64,000 bases of DNA from Bdellovibrio bacteriovorus (lineage in GTDB: Bacteria; Bdellovibrionota; Bdellovibrionia; Bdellovibrionales; Bdellovibrionaceae), in assembly GCF_025558485.1 (NCBI RefSeq), contig NZ_CP102930.1:1612001-1676000 (forward strand), read 5' to 3'. Position 1 is the first letter of the stretch. Each line of letters begins with the position of its first letter. The translations under genes were made by a program, and so were the position numbers. Shown in pieces: positions 8,941-17,191 of this stretch. Under the pieces are notes generated by a model, which saw nothing but the letters and a program-made list of their open reading frames with translations, ran no database searches and was not told the origin of the DNA.

Positions 8941-10515
8941 TTATTCACCTTGGAACAGGCCACGCAGAGTTCCTGCAATGGCTTTGTTCTGTCCGTATAA
9001 ATCTGTCACAAAACGTACAACCCCGTCAGAGCTCATCATTGAAGTCAGATAGGCTGTATAGACAATTGTCTTTTTATAGCTGGGTACGGTGATTTCGGTG
9101 GACTTCGTCACGATCTCTCCGGGACGCGCCATCATGGCGGCAATCAGTTTGCGATCCCAAGGCGTGTCTTCCAGCAGAAACTCGGCCAGATCCAAAGGCT
9201 TTTCCAAGCGGATGCAGCCAGAGCTTAATTGACGGCTTGGGGTATCGAAAAGTTCCCTTTGATTCGTGTCATGCAGATAGATGGCAAAAGAATTTGTCAG
9301 ATCAAACTTTAAAACACCCAGGGCATTTCCCAGATGCGGCAACTGGCGAATGTTCACGTCTGGTTCCACGCGTCCGTCGGCGATGCCTTTCCAGTCGATT
9401 TCAGTGGGGTCCATCTTGCGTCGGAAATCCTTGGACCAGGCTTCGTAGTGATGCGAGTTAAAGTATTCCCGAATCTGTTCATTATTCAGATTTGCCAGAT
9501 CATTGACCTTGTCCTCATAGAAGATCGTGGGTGGCACGACCCAATAGGGATTGATAATGACTTTGACAATTTCGTCTCGCATGGTTGGGGACTTGCGAGC
9601 CGGGCGACCATTGACGGTGCGAAAGCTCATGACCCGGGTCCATTCAGTGGATTGGTCCATTAGAATAAAGTACGACATCGCCAGATTTACAAAGATATAG
9701 CGGCTTTCAAAGTATTGGGGGAACCAGCGCATTTTTTCCATGTCAACTTGCAACTGACGAACGCGCTCCATGCACGACACGGATAAGAAAGCCCAAACCT
9801 TGCCGTTCGGAGAAATTGCGCCATCAGGATTGATCCGCATATTCCACTGAATGTCACTGATGGCGTTAAGCAGATCGCCATCAAAACGATCATCCATCAT
9901 TTTAAAGCCATAACCCAAAAGGGCCAGCCTTTGTTTGATTTCCAGAATTGTGGGGTGTTGAGAAAACAACCGTAAAGTTGTGTTCAGTGGTGTGATGGGT
10001 TTCCACTGACCGCTAAGGCAGGAGGGGTAAACCTTTTCCAATGCGGATTTGACCGCCAAATAAGGGGAATTTTGCGGGGAAATTAAATCCAAAAGACGAC
10101 TGGGATCTTCCGCAGCTGTCAAAATGACGACTTGCAGTTGCTTGGGTGTCAAAAAATCTTTCTGTACAAATTTAATGTCACGCCCGACGTTCTGAGGGTT
10201 GACGCTTCCCAGATGAATATCTTTTAAAAGGCGCAGGAAGGCTTGATTGGCCAGGGGGCGAAGTTTGCTGGTATTGCCTGCGTTAAGCAAAGTCTCCATG
10301 GACTCAGTCCAATAGATTTTGGGGTTCACCCCGTGGCGCCAGGAATTCAAACTGGCGTGGCGCAGGCTGCGTAAATCCATCTGATTGAAAAGTGCATTGT
10401 AGTCGGCAGAGGCCTGCGGAAAAAAAGAAGAGCGCAGTTCTTCGGCGGGGACCTTGGAAAAAGACAGAATTGATAGCAGGAAAGCCAAGGTCGCGGAAAG
10501 GCGTGCTGTCAACAT
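8941..10515 (-). CDS. L,D-transpeptidase of the YcbB type
   Basis: A 524-residue exported enzyme. After a signal peptide it has a YcbB-like scaffold, a peptidoglycan-binding segment (about 190-240, 'ILEIKQRLALLGYGF') and a YkuD catalytic domain. The catalytic signature is complete: His in 'IYLHDTNQRELFD' and Cys (about 434) in 'RQLSSGCIRLEKP'. Family knowledge: these enzymes form 3-3 cross-links or exchange the terminal D-amino acid of peptidoglycan stems in the periplasm. Bdellovibrio is known to use L,D-transpeptidases on the walls of its prey as well as its own; which target this one has is not visible. Start ATG 10515 has the strong site 'AAAAGGAG'. Confidence 0.92.
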   Translation of the reverse strand: MLTARLSATLAFLLSILSFSKVPAEELRSSFFPQASADYNALFNQMDLRSLRHASLNSWRHGVNPKIYWTESMETLLNAGNTSKLRPLANQAFLRLLKDIHLGSVNPQNVGRDIKFVQKDFLTPKQLQVVILTAAEDPSRLLDLISPQNSPYLAVKSALEKVYPSCLSGQWKPITPLNTTLRLFSQHPTILEIKQRLALLGYGFKMMDDRFDGDLLNAISDIQWNMRINPDGAISPNGKVWAFLSVSCMERVRQLQVDMEKMRWFPQYFESRYIFVNLAMSYFILMDQSTEWTRVMSFRTVNGRPARKSPTMRDEIVKVIINPYWVVPPTIFYEDKVNDLANLNNEQIREYFNSHHYEAWSKDFRRKMDPTEIDWKGIADGRVEPDVNIRQLPHLGNALGVLKFDLTNSFAIYLHDTNQRELFDTPSRQLSSGCIRLEKPLDLAEFLLEDTPWDRKLIAAMMARPGEIVTKSTEITVPSYKKTIVYTAYLTSMMSSDGVVRFVTDLYGQNKAIAGTLRGLFQGE

Positions 10516-10660
10516 GATGGGTCTCCTTTTTTTTGATGAGACCTTATCTTTCAGAAAAATCGAACACGCGAGAACTGAAAATGACCTGACTGTATAAAGT
10601 CAGGAAGAAAAGGAGGATTGTTTAGGGGTGTCCAAGCAAAGAACACACTGACCTCAGAAT

Positions 10661-10683
10661 GGGTGAGGCGTATTGCCTCACCC
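10661..10683 (-). terminator. Hairpin downstream of the small secreted protein gene
   Basis: A 9-bp perfect stem (GGGTGAGGC and its complement) with a 5-base loop, 14 bp beyond the stop of the gene at 10698. The T-tract on the minus strand (ATTCT) is weak, so termination may be partial. Confidence 0.5.
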
Positions 10684-10697
10684 GCAAAGATGAAAAA

Positions 10698-11072
10698 CTA
10701 AATTCCGGTGCCGTAGAGTTTCAGCAAGATATTTCCTTCGCTGGTTTTGATGGACATCTCGCCATAGTGCTCTCCCGTTGCAGTCGGGGTGAAGTAGATG
10801 TCAATAACACAGTATTCTCCTGCGGCCACTTGGTCACCGCAGTCTGTGGTGGCGGCGTACATGTCGCCAAAGATCAGAAGTTCATGAATGTCCACCGGGC
10901 GATCGCTGGGGGCATTGATGCCAATTTCGGCCAGCGCAGTTTGGTTTAACGGAACTTCACCATATTCAAGGCTAAGATAATCGATATCGGATGGGGAGAT
11001 GTTGATTCGATTGATGGCATAACCGGGCAGAACCAACAAGCTTGTTAAAAGAAAAGCTGCGAGTGCTTTCAT
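10698..11072 (-). CDS. Small secreted protein with an Ig-like (ASH/choice-of-anchor D type) domain
   Basis: A 124-residue protein with a signal peptide ('MKALAAFLLTSLLVLPGYA') and one beta-sandwich domain. The end of the domain, 'GEYCVIDIYFTPTATGEHYG' followed by 'GNILLKLYGTGI', is typical of ASH/HYDIN-like Ig folds found in bacterial surface proteins. Two Cys ('TDCGD' and 'EYCVI') could form a disulphide. Start ATG 11072 has a near-perfect ribosome binding site (AAGGAGG), suggesting good expression. Probably periplasmic or released; no specific function can be given. Confidence 0.75.
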   Translation of the reverse strand: MKALAAFLLTSLLVLPGYAINRINISPSDIDYLSLEYGEVPLNQTALAEIGINAPSDRPVDIHELLIFGDMYAATTDCGDQVAAGEYCVIDIYFTPTATGEHYGEMSIKTSEGNILLKLYGTGI

Positions 11073-11139
11073 AGTTCCTCCTTTATGTGTTTATTCTAAG
11101 GAGAAGCCGACCCCCGCGCAGCATGCATAGAAACAGGGG

Positions 11140-11328
11140 CTAGTCTTGAGGGGGCTTCGGGCGCAGATCTTCCACTTTGACCTTGTTCTGTCTGCTCGCA
11201 CGGGGAGTTTTGGATTTTTCTTCGTAGAAGTCCCCGTGGAAATTGCGCATCGGGATTTGATCCAGTTCCTTGATGAATTCGTAAGCTTTGATCAGTTGAG
11301 TCTTCAGATAGAACAGAGTTCGCGTCAT
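11140..11328 (-). CDS. Small hypothetical protein
   Basis: A 62-residue protein, helical at the start ('MTRTLFYLKTQLIKAYEFIK') and basic and charged at the end ('SRQNKVKVEDLRPKPPQD'). There is no signal peptide or known domain. I chose ATG 11328 over the ATG five codons upstream because 'GGAG' lies 9 nt before it. A plus-strand frame overlaps almost the same interval but has no ribosome binding site and a less natural composition. Function unknown. Confidence 0.5.
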   Translation of the reverse strand: MTRTLFYLKTQLIKAYEFIKELDQIPMRNFHGDFYEEKSKTPRASRQNKVKVEDLRPKPPQD

Positions 11329-11500
11329 TATATAGATCTCCATGTATGCTGAGCTACAGTGTAAAACAGCCGGAAAAACTTTTGTGGAATTTGGCAGAGA
11401 GCTTTGAAATCTGGACAGCCGTTCAGTGCTGAAGAAGTATTATCAGAGTCCTTCTCAAATCCTTGAGTCCAGCGAATTATTTTGTTTACCGACGTTTGAT

Positions 11501-12262
11501 CTAGTATCGGTTGGCGCGAAGATATTTTTCGGCAATTTTCTGAGCAGTGCCGTCGTTTTTCATTTCCAGCAAGGCCTTGTTTAACCCATCAATCACGACA
11601 TCCGGTGTGCTGATATGAAAAGCCATCCAGTAATCTGTGGCATACATAAAGGCTAACCTTTTGTATTTAATGTTCCAGCGTTTTTCATAGGTTTCCTGAC
11701 TGCCGTCAGTGACAATGTCCAAATCAATCCGGCCTTTTTTAAAGGTTTCCATGCGTTCATCTTCGCTGCGGTAAATGCTGACTTTGAAGCCGTCTTTTTG
11801 CAGAACCTGAACTGGGTAGTCATCGAACTGGCCACCGACGGAATACTTTTTAAAACTGCGATAGTCTTGGGCGGGTTTTAACAAGGACGAATTTAAAGCC
11901 GCCAGATACACCGAGTCTTTGGCAATAGGTCCCACCCATTTAAATAATTTTTCTCGATCTTCCGAGCGCGAAGTGGAAAATACATAGTGTTTTTCTTTTT
12001 TCAGAGCGGCGCTGTAGGCTCTGGCCCAGGGCCATAAAGTGAGCTGGGTCTTTAAACCGGCGCGCTTAAAGGCTTCGCGCACCATTTCAGTGGCGTAGCC
12101 CTGGATTTCGCTATTTTCAAGATAGTTAAACGGGACGAAGTCCTCGGTCATGCCCTGATAGATGATATCCCGAGGCTGTTGATTCTTCCATTTGGCCTGA
12201 CTGCCGCTGCAGAACAGAAAGACAGTCAAAAAGCCGGAAAAGATTCTTAGACAGCGATTCAA
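11501..12262 (-). CDS. Periplasmic solute-binding protein, family 3 (amino-acid type)
   Basis: A 253-residue exported protein with a signal peptide ('FSGFLTVFLFCSGSQA') and a family-3 solute-binding fold. It has 'MTEDFVPFNYLENSEIQGYA' followed by 'TEMVREAF', then 'WPWARAYSAALKKEKH', and a C-terminal 'LNKALLEMKNDGTAQKIAEK', all typical of stand-alone SBP_bac_3 proteins of the amino-acid type. No permease genes are nearby, so it may act as a sensor or scavenger rather than in a standard ABC importer. Its ATG overlaps the stop of the META gene (ATGA), so the two are translationally coupled. Confidence 0.85.
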   Translation of the reverse strand: MNRCLRIFSGFLTVFLFCSGSQAKWKNQQPRDIIYQGMTEDFVPFNYLENSEIQGYATEMVREAFKRAGLKTQLTLWPWARAYSAALKKEKHYVFSTSRSEDREKLFKWVGPIAKDSVYLAALNSSLLKPAQDYRSFKKYSVGGQFDDYPVQVLQKDGFKVSIYRSEDERMETFKKGRIDLDIVTDGSQETYEKRWNIKYKRLAFMYATDYWMAFHISTPDVVIDGLNKALLEMKNDGTAQKIAEKYLRANRY

Positions 12263-12717
12263 AGCTCAACCGCCTTAAAGCGGGCCATGGGGGCCATACG
12301 CGCCTTGGTCAGGATCAGTATGCCTTCACTGACGGTGTAGTTGTCGATGCCTTGCAGGATCTCGACGAAGTTTTCCTCTGTCGGCATTTGCATGCAGAGT
12401 TTTTTGGTCGAAGCCAGTTTTGAGATATAAATTCTTTGACCGTCTTTAGCCTCAAAGGCGCCGGTAAAGGCGTTGCAGCCATCGTTTCCATTCACGCGAC
12501 TGTCACCGCTGTTGAACTGGATATAAACTTTTTGAGAATCTTTCGCGGCATATTTAACAGGTTGCCCCATCAGCTCGACAAGTTCCCAGCGGATGTCTTT
12601 GAAGGTGGACTGAGAAGATTCCTGTGTCATGGTAGAAGTCTCCGTGTCTTTTTCAGCAGTGGCGCAACCCAAAAGCGAGAGCAGGACCAGGGGTAATGTG
12701 CAGAGGGCTTTTTTCAA
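12259..12717 (-). CDS. META-domain lipoprotein (HslJ-like)
   Basis: A 152-residue lipoprotein. The lipobox is 'LLSLLGCA' (Cys about 18). A META domain follows: 'DIRWELVELMGQPV', the signature 'GNDGCNAFTGAFEAKDG', and 'STKKLCM'. META proteins such as HslJ are linked to envelope stress and resistance phenotypes; the biochemical role is unknown. It starts with TTG at 12717, whose last bases form the TGA stop of the upstream EcsC-like gene (TTGA overlap). Its own stop overlaps the ATG of the solute-binding protein, so it is the middle gene of a tightly coupled three-gene operon. Confidence 0.85.
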   Translation of the reverse strand: MKKALCTLPLVLLSLLGCATAEKDTETSTMTQESSQSTFKDIRWELVELMGQPVKYAAKDSQKVYIQFNSGDSRVNGNDGCNAFTGAFEAKDGQRIYISKLASTKKLCMQMPTEENFVEILQGIDNYTVSEGILILTKARMAPMARFKAVEL

Positions 12718-13343
12718 GGAAGATTCCTTTCTGTCAGATCGTCTCCGACATCTTTCATTTCCGTGGTTTCGGTGTCAATTTCCCGGGAAAAAAGATCCAG
12801 GGCGGATTGACCAACTTGTTTGGTATCATAGCGTGTGTACCAACCCACGGCAACTGCACCGGCAATGGGAATCCAGCGTGAAATGCTGGCCCCTAACATT
12901 CGCTGGGTGACCCGCAGGCCCAGTCGTTCGCAAATGCGTTCGATAACGCGCAGACTGGTTCGGCGCAGAACATAGCGTTCGCCGACACGGACCACCACAT
13001 CGCGAAGCAATTGGCTGGTGCCATGTTTAAAAAGACAGAATAGCATGGCTTCTCGGGTCAGATAGCCGGACTTGCCGTGGACTGCGGCAATATCCGCGAC
13101 CATCTGTGCCTGAATGCGCCAGATCGCCAGAAGGTCAGGAAGAATGGTCAGCATTCCCAAGGGGCCGGGCGGAATAGCCAGCGCTCCGGAAACGCCAGCG
13201 GACTTCCACGCGGCCATTTTTATAATATCCAAAGAAGCTTGTTGTGGATTTGCGGCCTGAGGAAGTTTGGACGTCGGGGAGGTCGTCACCAGATCATACA
13301 GAGCGCCTGCGACTTTGGAAACTTCTGCTTTTTTCTTTGTCAT
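12714..13343 (-). CDS. EcsC-family protein
   Basis: A 209-residue protein with an EcsC-like hydrophobic core: 'SGALAIPPGPLGMLTILPDL' followed by 'LAIWRIQAQMVADIAAVHGK'. A second hydrophobic segment, 'WIPIAGAVAVGWYTRYDTK', lies near the C-terminus. It is probably associated with the inner membrane. The EcsC family is widespread and its molecular role is not settled. ATG 13343 has 'AGGAGG' 5 nt upstream. It is the first gene of the EcsC-META-solute-binding operon. Confidence 0.8.
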   Translation of the reverse strand: MTKKKAEVSKVAGALYDLVTTSPTSKLPQAANPQQASLDIIKMAAWKSAGVSGALAIPPGPLGMLTILPDLLAIWRIQAQMVADIAAVHGKSGYLTREAMLFCLFKHGTSQLLRDVVVRVGERYVLRRTSLRVIERICERLGLRVTQRMLGASISRWIPIAGAVAVGWYTRYDTKQVGQSALDLFSREIDTETTEMKDVGDDLTERNLP

Positions 13344-13371
13344 GCAAGCCTCCTGACAGAGTTTATTTTAT

Positions 13372-13401
13372 AAAAAAAGCCGGTGGAGGTCCACCGGCTT
13401 T
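13372..13401 (-). terminator. Rho-independent terminator of the OmpA-like gene
   Basis: A 9-bp perfect GC-rich stem (GCCGGTGGA and its complement, 13379-13398) with a very short loop. On the minus strand it is followed by seven T residues (13378-13372). It lies about 27 bp after the stop at 13428 and just upstream of the EcsC gene, so it separates the two transcription units. Confidence 0.9.
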
Positions 13402-13427
13402 GTGTGCTCATTTTAAGACAAGAGTGT

Positions 13428-15173
13428 TTATTTATTATAATACACTTTCAGGACCACACGGCGATTGCGTTGGCGTCCTGTGGCGTTGTCATTCGCTGCG
13501 ATGGGGCGGGATTCCCCGTACCCGATGGCCTCGATGTTTTTACGCTCCAGACTGAGTTCTTTGCTTAAAATGTCTTTCACAGTTTCAGCGCGTTTACGGC
13601 TGAGGCGTTGATTGTAGGCATCACTGCCCACAGAATCCGTATGACCTTCAACAATCAGTTTCTTGATCTGAACCTGACGTAGGTTTTGCAGGTTTTTACG
13701 CAATTGAGCCAAAGAGGCGTCTGTCAGTTGCGCTTTGCCGGAAACGAATTCCAGATTCGACAGGTCGATGGCTTTGTCCTCTTTTGGCGGTTCAATCACC
13801 TTGATAGTGGACTTGGCCGTGCGCCCCTGATGGTCTGTCACCAGAATATGCACCACCTGTTTGCGCAGTGGGGCCTCATAGAAGCCGGATTCTTCCATCG
13901 TACCCTGACCGCGAACGATACTGAAACGATATGGGGATTCGCCGCCTTCAGCTTCCACCTGCAGGGACGAGCCCGTGTAAACCTCGTAATTTTTCTGAGT
14001 GAAGCGCAAAGGACTGCGCACGGTTGTTTCGCGGATCGTGACGGTGCGAGTGACTGTGCGGCCGAAGCTGTCTTTAAATTCAAGACGGCTAAAGCCCGCT
14101 TGATCTGACGTAAATTCGCACGCACTATTCAGGCTGCCCGGGCCTTCAACAACCTGACAGCTTTCAATTTGCACATCGCCTTCGGCATAGTACTGCACCC
14201 ATTCGAAGGTGTTGATGGTGGTGTCATCAGGCACAATGACAAAGGCCTTTTCAACAGGTTTTTCGCCAGAAGGCTCACTGTTGCTGGCAGGTTTCCAGTA
14301 ATAAACCAAACCGGCAAACACACGATAAGCCGGGGACAGGGTTTTAATTCCCGGTTCAACCGTGGCACCCCAGTCGAAGTTCAGATTTTTATACCAGCGA
14401 TGTTTCAGACCCAGCAACAAATCCAGGGAGGACGCATCCATGGCTTCCTTGTAGGGCTCTTTATCCAAAGGGTAGCTGGAGAAAGCTTCAAACACCCAGC
14501 GCGCTGTCGAGGAGAACTTGTCAGAAATACCATAGGAAACGGTCAGCTGACTTTTCAAAGGGAACATGTGGGCGTCAGATGGTGTGTCTGTTGGATTTCT
14601 GACGCGGGCTCCGACGTTGATGGACTGAATACGCGTGGCTTTGGACCAACTGTAAGCACCTTCAAGATTGAAAATTGGCAGGGAATCAGTGCCAGTGTAG
14701 GGACTGTTTTCCAGGAACGGGAAATCCACGGAACCCAAAAGGGCCCAGTGGGTGTCTTTACCCGTGGCAGAGGTCCACTTGAAACCGGGACGGAAGCTGT
14801 GAATACCTTCTGTCAGATTCACACGCACGCCATCCTGTTCTTCGGTGGAGTGACTTAGCAAAACCGGCATCTGTAAACTGAATTGCAGATTTTCAGAAAA
14901 ACCGTATGCCACACCGAAGTCGTACTCAAAAAGGGAATCTTCGTAGTCAATGCGGTCCTGGGCACCCAGTGTTTTATAGACCAGCAAATGATCCTTGGCG
15001 AAATTCAGGTAGTTACTGAAAACAAAGTAGCCCTGCGGCAGCGGACGGGCGGAATGAACTGAGATAAAGTCCAGACCATCCGTGTTTGGAGAAAACGTTT
15101 GCATATCCCCCAAAACATTGGCCATTGCCGAAAGGGGGAAAAGAAGTGAAAGAAGAGCCGTCGTAACGCGCAT
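13428..15173 (-). CDS. Outer-membrane beta-barrel protein with C-terminal OmpA domain
   Basis: A 581-residue protein with a signal peptide ('MRVTTALLSLLFPLSAMA'). The first 300 residues alternate like a beta-barrel and contain porin-like aromatic strands ('FDWGATVEPGIKTLSPAYRV'). Two Ig-like segments follow (about 320-450). The last 120 residues are an OmpA peptidoglycan-binding domain with 'LIVEGHTDSVGSDAYNQRLS' followed by 'RKRAETVKDIL' and the end signature 'GRQRNRRVVLKV'. It should tie the outer membrane to the cell wall. ATG 15173 was chosen over the in-frame codon at 15206 because 'AAAGGAT' precedes it and the signal peptide begins there. Confidence 0.88.
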   Translation of the reverse strand: MRVTTALLSLLFPLSAMANVLGDMQTFSPNTDGLDFISVHSARPLPQGYFVFSNYLNFAKDHLLVYKTLGAQDRIDYEDSLFEYDFGVAYGFSENLQFSLQMPVLLSHSTEEQDGVRVNLTEGIHSFRPGFKWTSATGKDTHWALLGSVDFPFLENSPYTGTDSLPIFNLEGAYSWSKATRIQSINVGARVRNPTDTPSDAHMFPLKSQLTVSYGISDKFSSTARWVFEAFSSYPLDKEPYKEAMDASSLDLLLGLKHRWYKNLNFDWGATVEPGIKTLSPAYRVFAGLVYYWKPASNSEPSGEKPVEKAFVIVPDDTTINTFEWVQYYAEGDVQIESCQVVEGPGSLNSACEFTSDQAGFSRLEFKDSFGRTVTRTVTIRETTVRSPLRFTQKNYEVYTGSSLQVEAEGGESPYRFSIVRGQGTMEESGFYEAPLRKQVVHILVTDHQGRTAKSTIKVIEPPKEDKAIDLSNLEFVSGKAQLTDASLAQLRKNLQNLRQVQIKKLIVEGHTDSVGSDAYNQRLSRKRAETVKDILSKELSLERKNIEAIGYGESRPIAANDNATGRQRNRRVVLKVYYNK

Positions 15174-15319
15174 GATGCTGATCCTTTGATGTAAACTTGT
15201 TTTCATCTTTTCAGATAGAAGTCCCTTAGAGCAAGAAGGAAAACGGCAAAATCCCTCATTTCGTTTTCATTTGTATTGGGAACGTTGAAAAGGTCGAGGG
15301 AACCTGCCATGAAGTTGGC

Positions 15320-16465
15320 ATGCAAATGAAGTTTTTCCGGATGATTTTGGTCTCGCTGTTATTGTCTGCGGCTTCCGCGGGGGCTTTCAGTCTGAATGAT
15401 TTTTCCATTTTGCTGCCTTTGCCGCGTGCTGGAGAGGAAGCTTTTTTGCTGCGTCCGGAAAGTGTCGGCGCACGGGGGGCCCTGCTGTCGTATAGAACCT
15501 ATCAGCAGTTTTTCCAGTTGGTTCCGGAACATTCCAACGAAGCCCTGTGGCGTGATCAGTTGAAGGTGGTGGCTGTGCGATTGGACCCATGCTTTGTCGA
15601 GGGGCCGGGGCCATGGAACTGCCGACGCCAGATCCGCTTGGTCTGGCAGCCCGTGATTTGGGAAGAGGGTGCTTATCTGACCCGCGATGCTGCTATTCAT
15701 AGTTTTTACGAATTCGATGAAAGAACTTTTGCCGAACTTTGGCAGCAGTGGCGGGGACTGGCTTCAGGGAGCCGCACGGACATTTTGCAGGTGCATCCGC
15801 GTTTAAGAACGGAAGGGTTTAAAGGCGTTTATTGGAAAGTGTTGCGCAATATTATCCTGGAATACTGCGGAGAGAAAAATCTGGTGCGCATGACCAGCAT
15901 GAACGTCATGGCCGAAGAACAGCTTTGGATATTTTCAGGTTTTGATATTGTCGATGGGAAAAGTAAGTCCATGACAGTACCCAGGGTTGGCGGGCCGACG
16001 CATGCGGTGACTCAGACCTCCTTTCAGTTTCAGTCTTACACCGGCGGAATAACGCCGGAACCTGATGCGGACCGGGAATTTGCGGAACTGGTTAGTGATT
16101 CTTATAGTTTTAAAAAGCGTTATTCTGAAACGCAGGTTCGGGAACTGGTAAGAACCATTGCTGGGTACGAGAATCCGGACAAACACAATCCAGGCACTTT
16201 GGATTGCGCCAGTTGCCACATGGCGAACATGACCTATCAGTGGGCCAGAAAACAGTATCCGCAGTTTTTATGGGAAAGTGAGTTTCGGGATGCGCTCTTT
16301 ACCAGTGTGTGGAACTTAAATAATTCCAGTCGCACGGATGTGGTGCGTCCCAATCAGTTAAGAGCATTTGGTTATTTTGGCAGGGATCCGGCCATTTCCC
16401 AGAGGGTGATCAATGAAACCGCCTCGGTGGCGGGAGCGCTGGTGTTGTCACCTGAAAAATTCTAA
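15320..16465 (+). CDS. Secreted protein with one c-type heme motif (CASCH)
   Basis: A 381-residue protein with a signal peptide ('MILVSLLLSAASAGAFS'). Near the C-terminus, at 296-300, 'CASCH' is a standard CxxCH heme-attachment site. Met residues nearby ('HMANM') could be an axial ligand. Nothing else matches a cytochrome fold that I recognise, and the first 280 residues ('VAVRLDPCFVEGPGPWNC') resemble Bdellovibrio-type hypothetical proteins. It is probably periplasmic. ATG 15320 or 15326 could be the start. Its stop overlaps the stop of the convergent uridine kinase gene. Confidence 0.7.
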   Translation: MQMKFFRMILVSLLLSAASAGAFSLNDFSILLPLPRAGEEAFLLRPESVGARGALLSYRTYQQFFQLVPEHSNEALWRDQLKVVAVRLDPCFVEGPGPWNCRRQIRLVWQPVIWEEGAYLTRDAAIHSFYEFDERTFAELWQQWRGLASGSRTDILQVHPRLRTEGFKGVYWKVLRNIILEYCGEKNLVRMTSMNVMAEEQLWIFSGFDIVDGKSKSMTVPRVGGPTHAVTQTSFQFQSYTGGITPEPDADREFAELVSDSYSFKKRYSETQVRELVRTIAGYENPDKHNPGTLDCASCHMANMTYQWARKQYPQFLWESEFRDALFTSVWNLNNSSRTDVVRPNQLRAFGYFGRDPAISQRVINETASVAGALVLSPEKF

Positions 16466-17085
16466 AGCAGATATCTTTGCGCCAGTCGGGATTGAACCTG
16501 GGTCAGAGCCTGACTGTAGTCCCCAAGGTCTTTTACGATCAAATGGGCGTGTTCCTTCGATGGTTCCACAAACATATTGTGCATTGGGCGCACTTGCAGT
16601 TCAAACTGCTTGCGCACACCATCCGGAGTGCGTCCGCGTTCGTGCACATCGCGGTTCAGACGACGTTCAAAACGTAAAACTTCCGGTGTGTCAAAGAAGA
16701 TCGCCTCATCCAGTTCGGCGCGGACTTCGCGGGAATGCAGAATCAGAATTCCATCGACAATAATCACTTTTTTAGGCTGGCTTAACAGAGTTTCTTTTTT
16801 GCGCGAATGGGTTACGAAATCGTAGATGGGAACATTTAAGGCGATGCCGGATTTTAAAATGCGCAGGCCTTGCGCCAGCAGGGAAAAGTCCAAAGCATCT
16901 GGGTGATCGAAGTTCACCGATCCACCGTCGCCGTCAAAGCGGGCGGACTGGTCAATATAGTAATTGTCTTGATAAAGGATGGAACAGTTTTCTTCACCAA
17001 GAACCTGTTGCAGTTCTTTGGCGAAGTGTGTTTTTCCCGAGCCGCTTCCGCCAGCCACGCCAATGATATGTGGTCTTTGAATCAT
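16462..17085 (-). CDS. udk: Uridine kinase
   Basis: A 207-residue cytoplasmic kinase that phosphorylates uridine and cytidine in pyrimidine salvage. The Walker A motif is 'GVAGGSGSGKTHFA' at the N-terminus. It is followed by 'ILYQDNYYIDQSARFDGDGG' and 'VNFDHPDALDF', typical of Udk, and by 'VIIVDGILIL' and 'FFDTPEVLRFERRLNRDVHE' followed by 'RGRTPDGV'. The length is normal for the family. ATG 17085 begins the conserved N-terminus; the frame is open 54 nt further up without support. It fits an organism that scavenges nucleosides. Confidence 0.95.
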   Translation of the reverse strand: MIQRPHIIGVAGGSGSGKTHFAKELQQVLGEENCSILYQDNYYIDQSARFDGDGGSVNFDHPDALDFSLLAQGLRILKSGIALNVPIYDFVTHSRKKETLLSQPKKVIIVDGILILHSREVRAELDEAIFFDTPEVLRFERRLNRDVHERGRTPDGVRKQFELQVRPMHNMFVEPSKEHAHLIVKDLGDYSQALTQVQSRLAQRYLL

Positions 17086-17191
17086 GACAAAACCCCTGTT
17101 GAACCTTCGCAGTTTCGATATTTTAACTGCATTTTTCAATAGGGGCTTTAGGGGTTTGCAGTCTTTGCAGGACTGTCAAGTGGGTGGACAG

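Noticed and set aside
11146..11352. Plus-strand small open frame opposite the 62-residue protein gene
   Set aside because: No ribosome binding site; the minus-strand frame has GGAG at proper spacing and a more natural composition.
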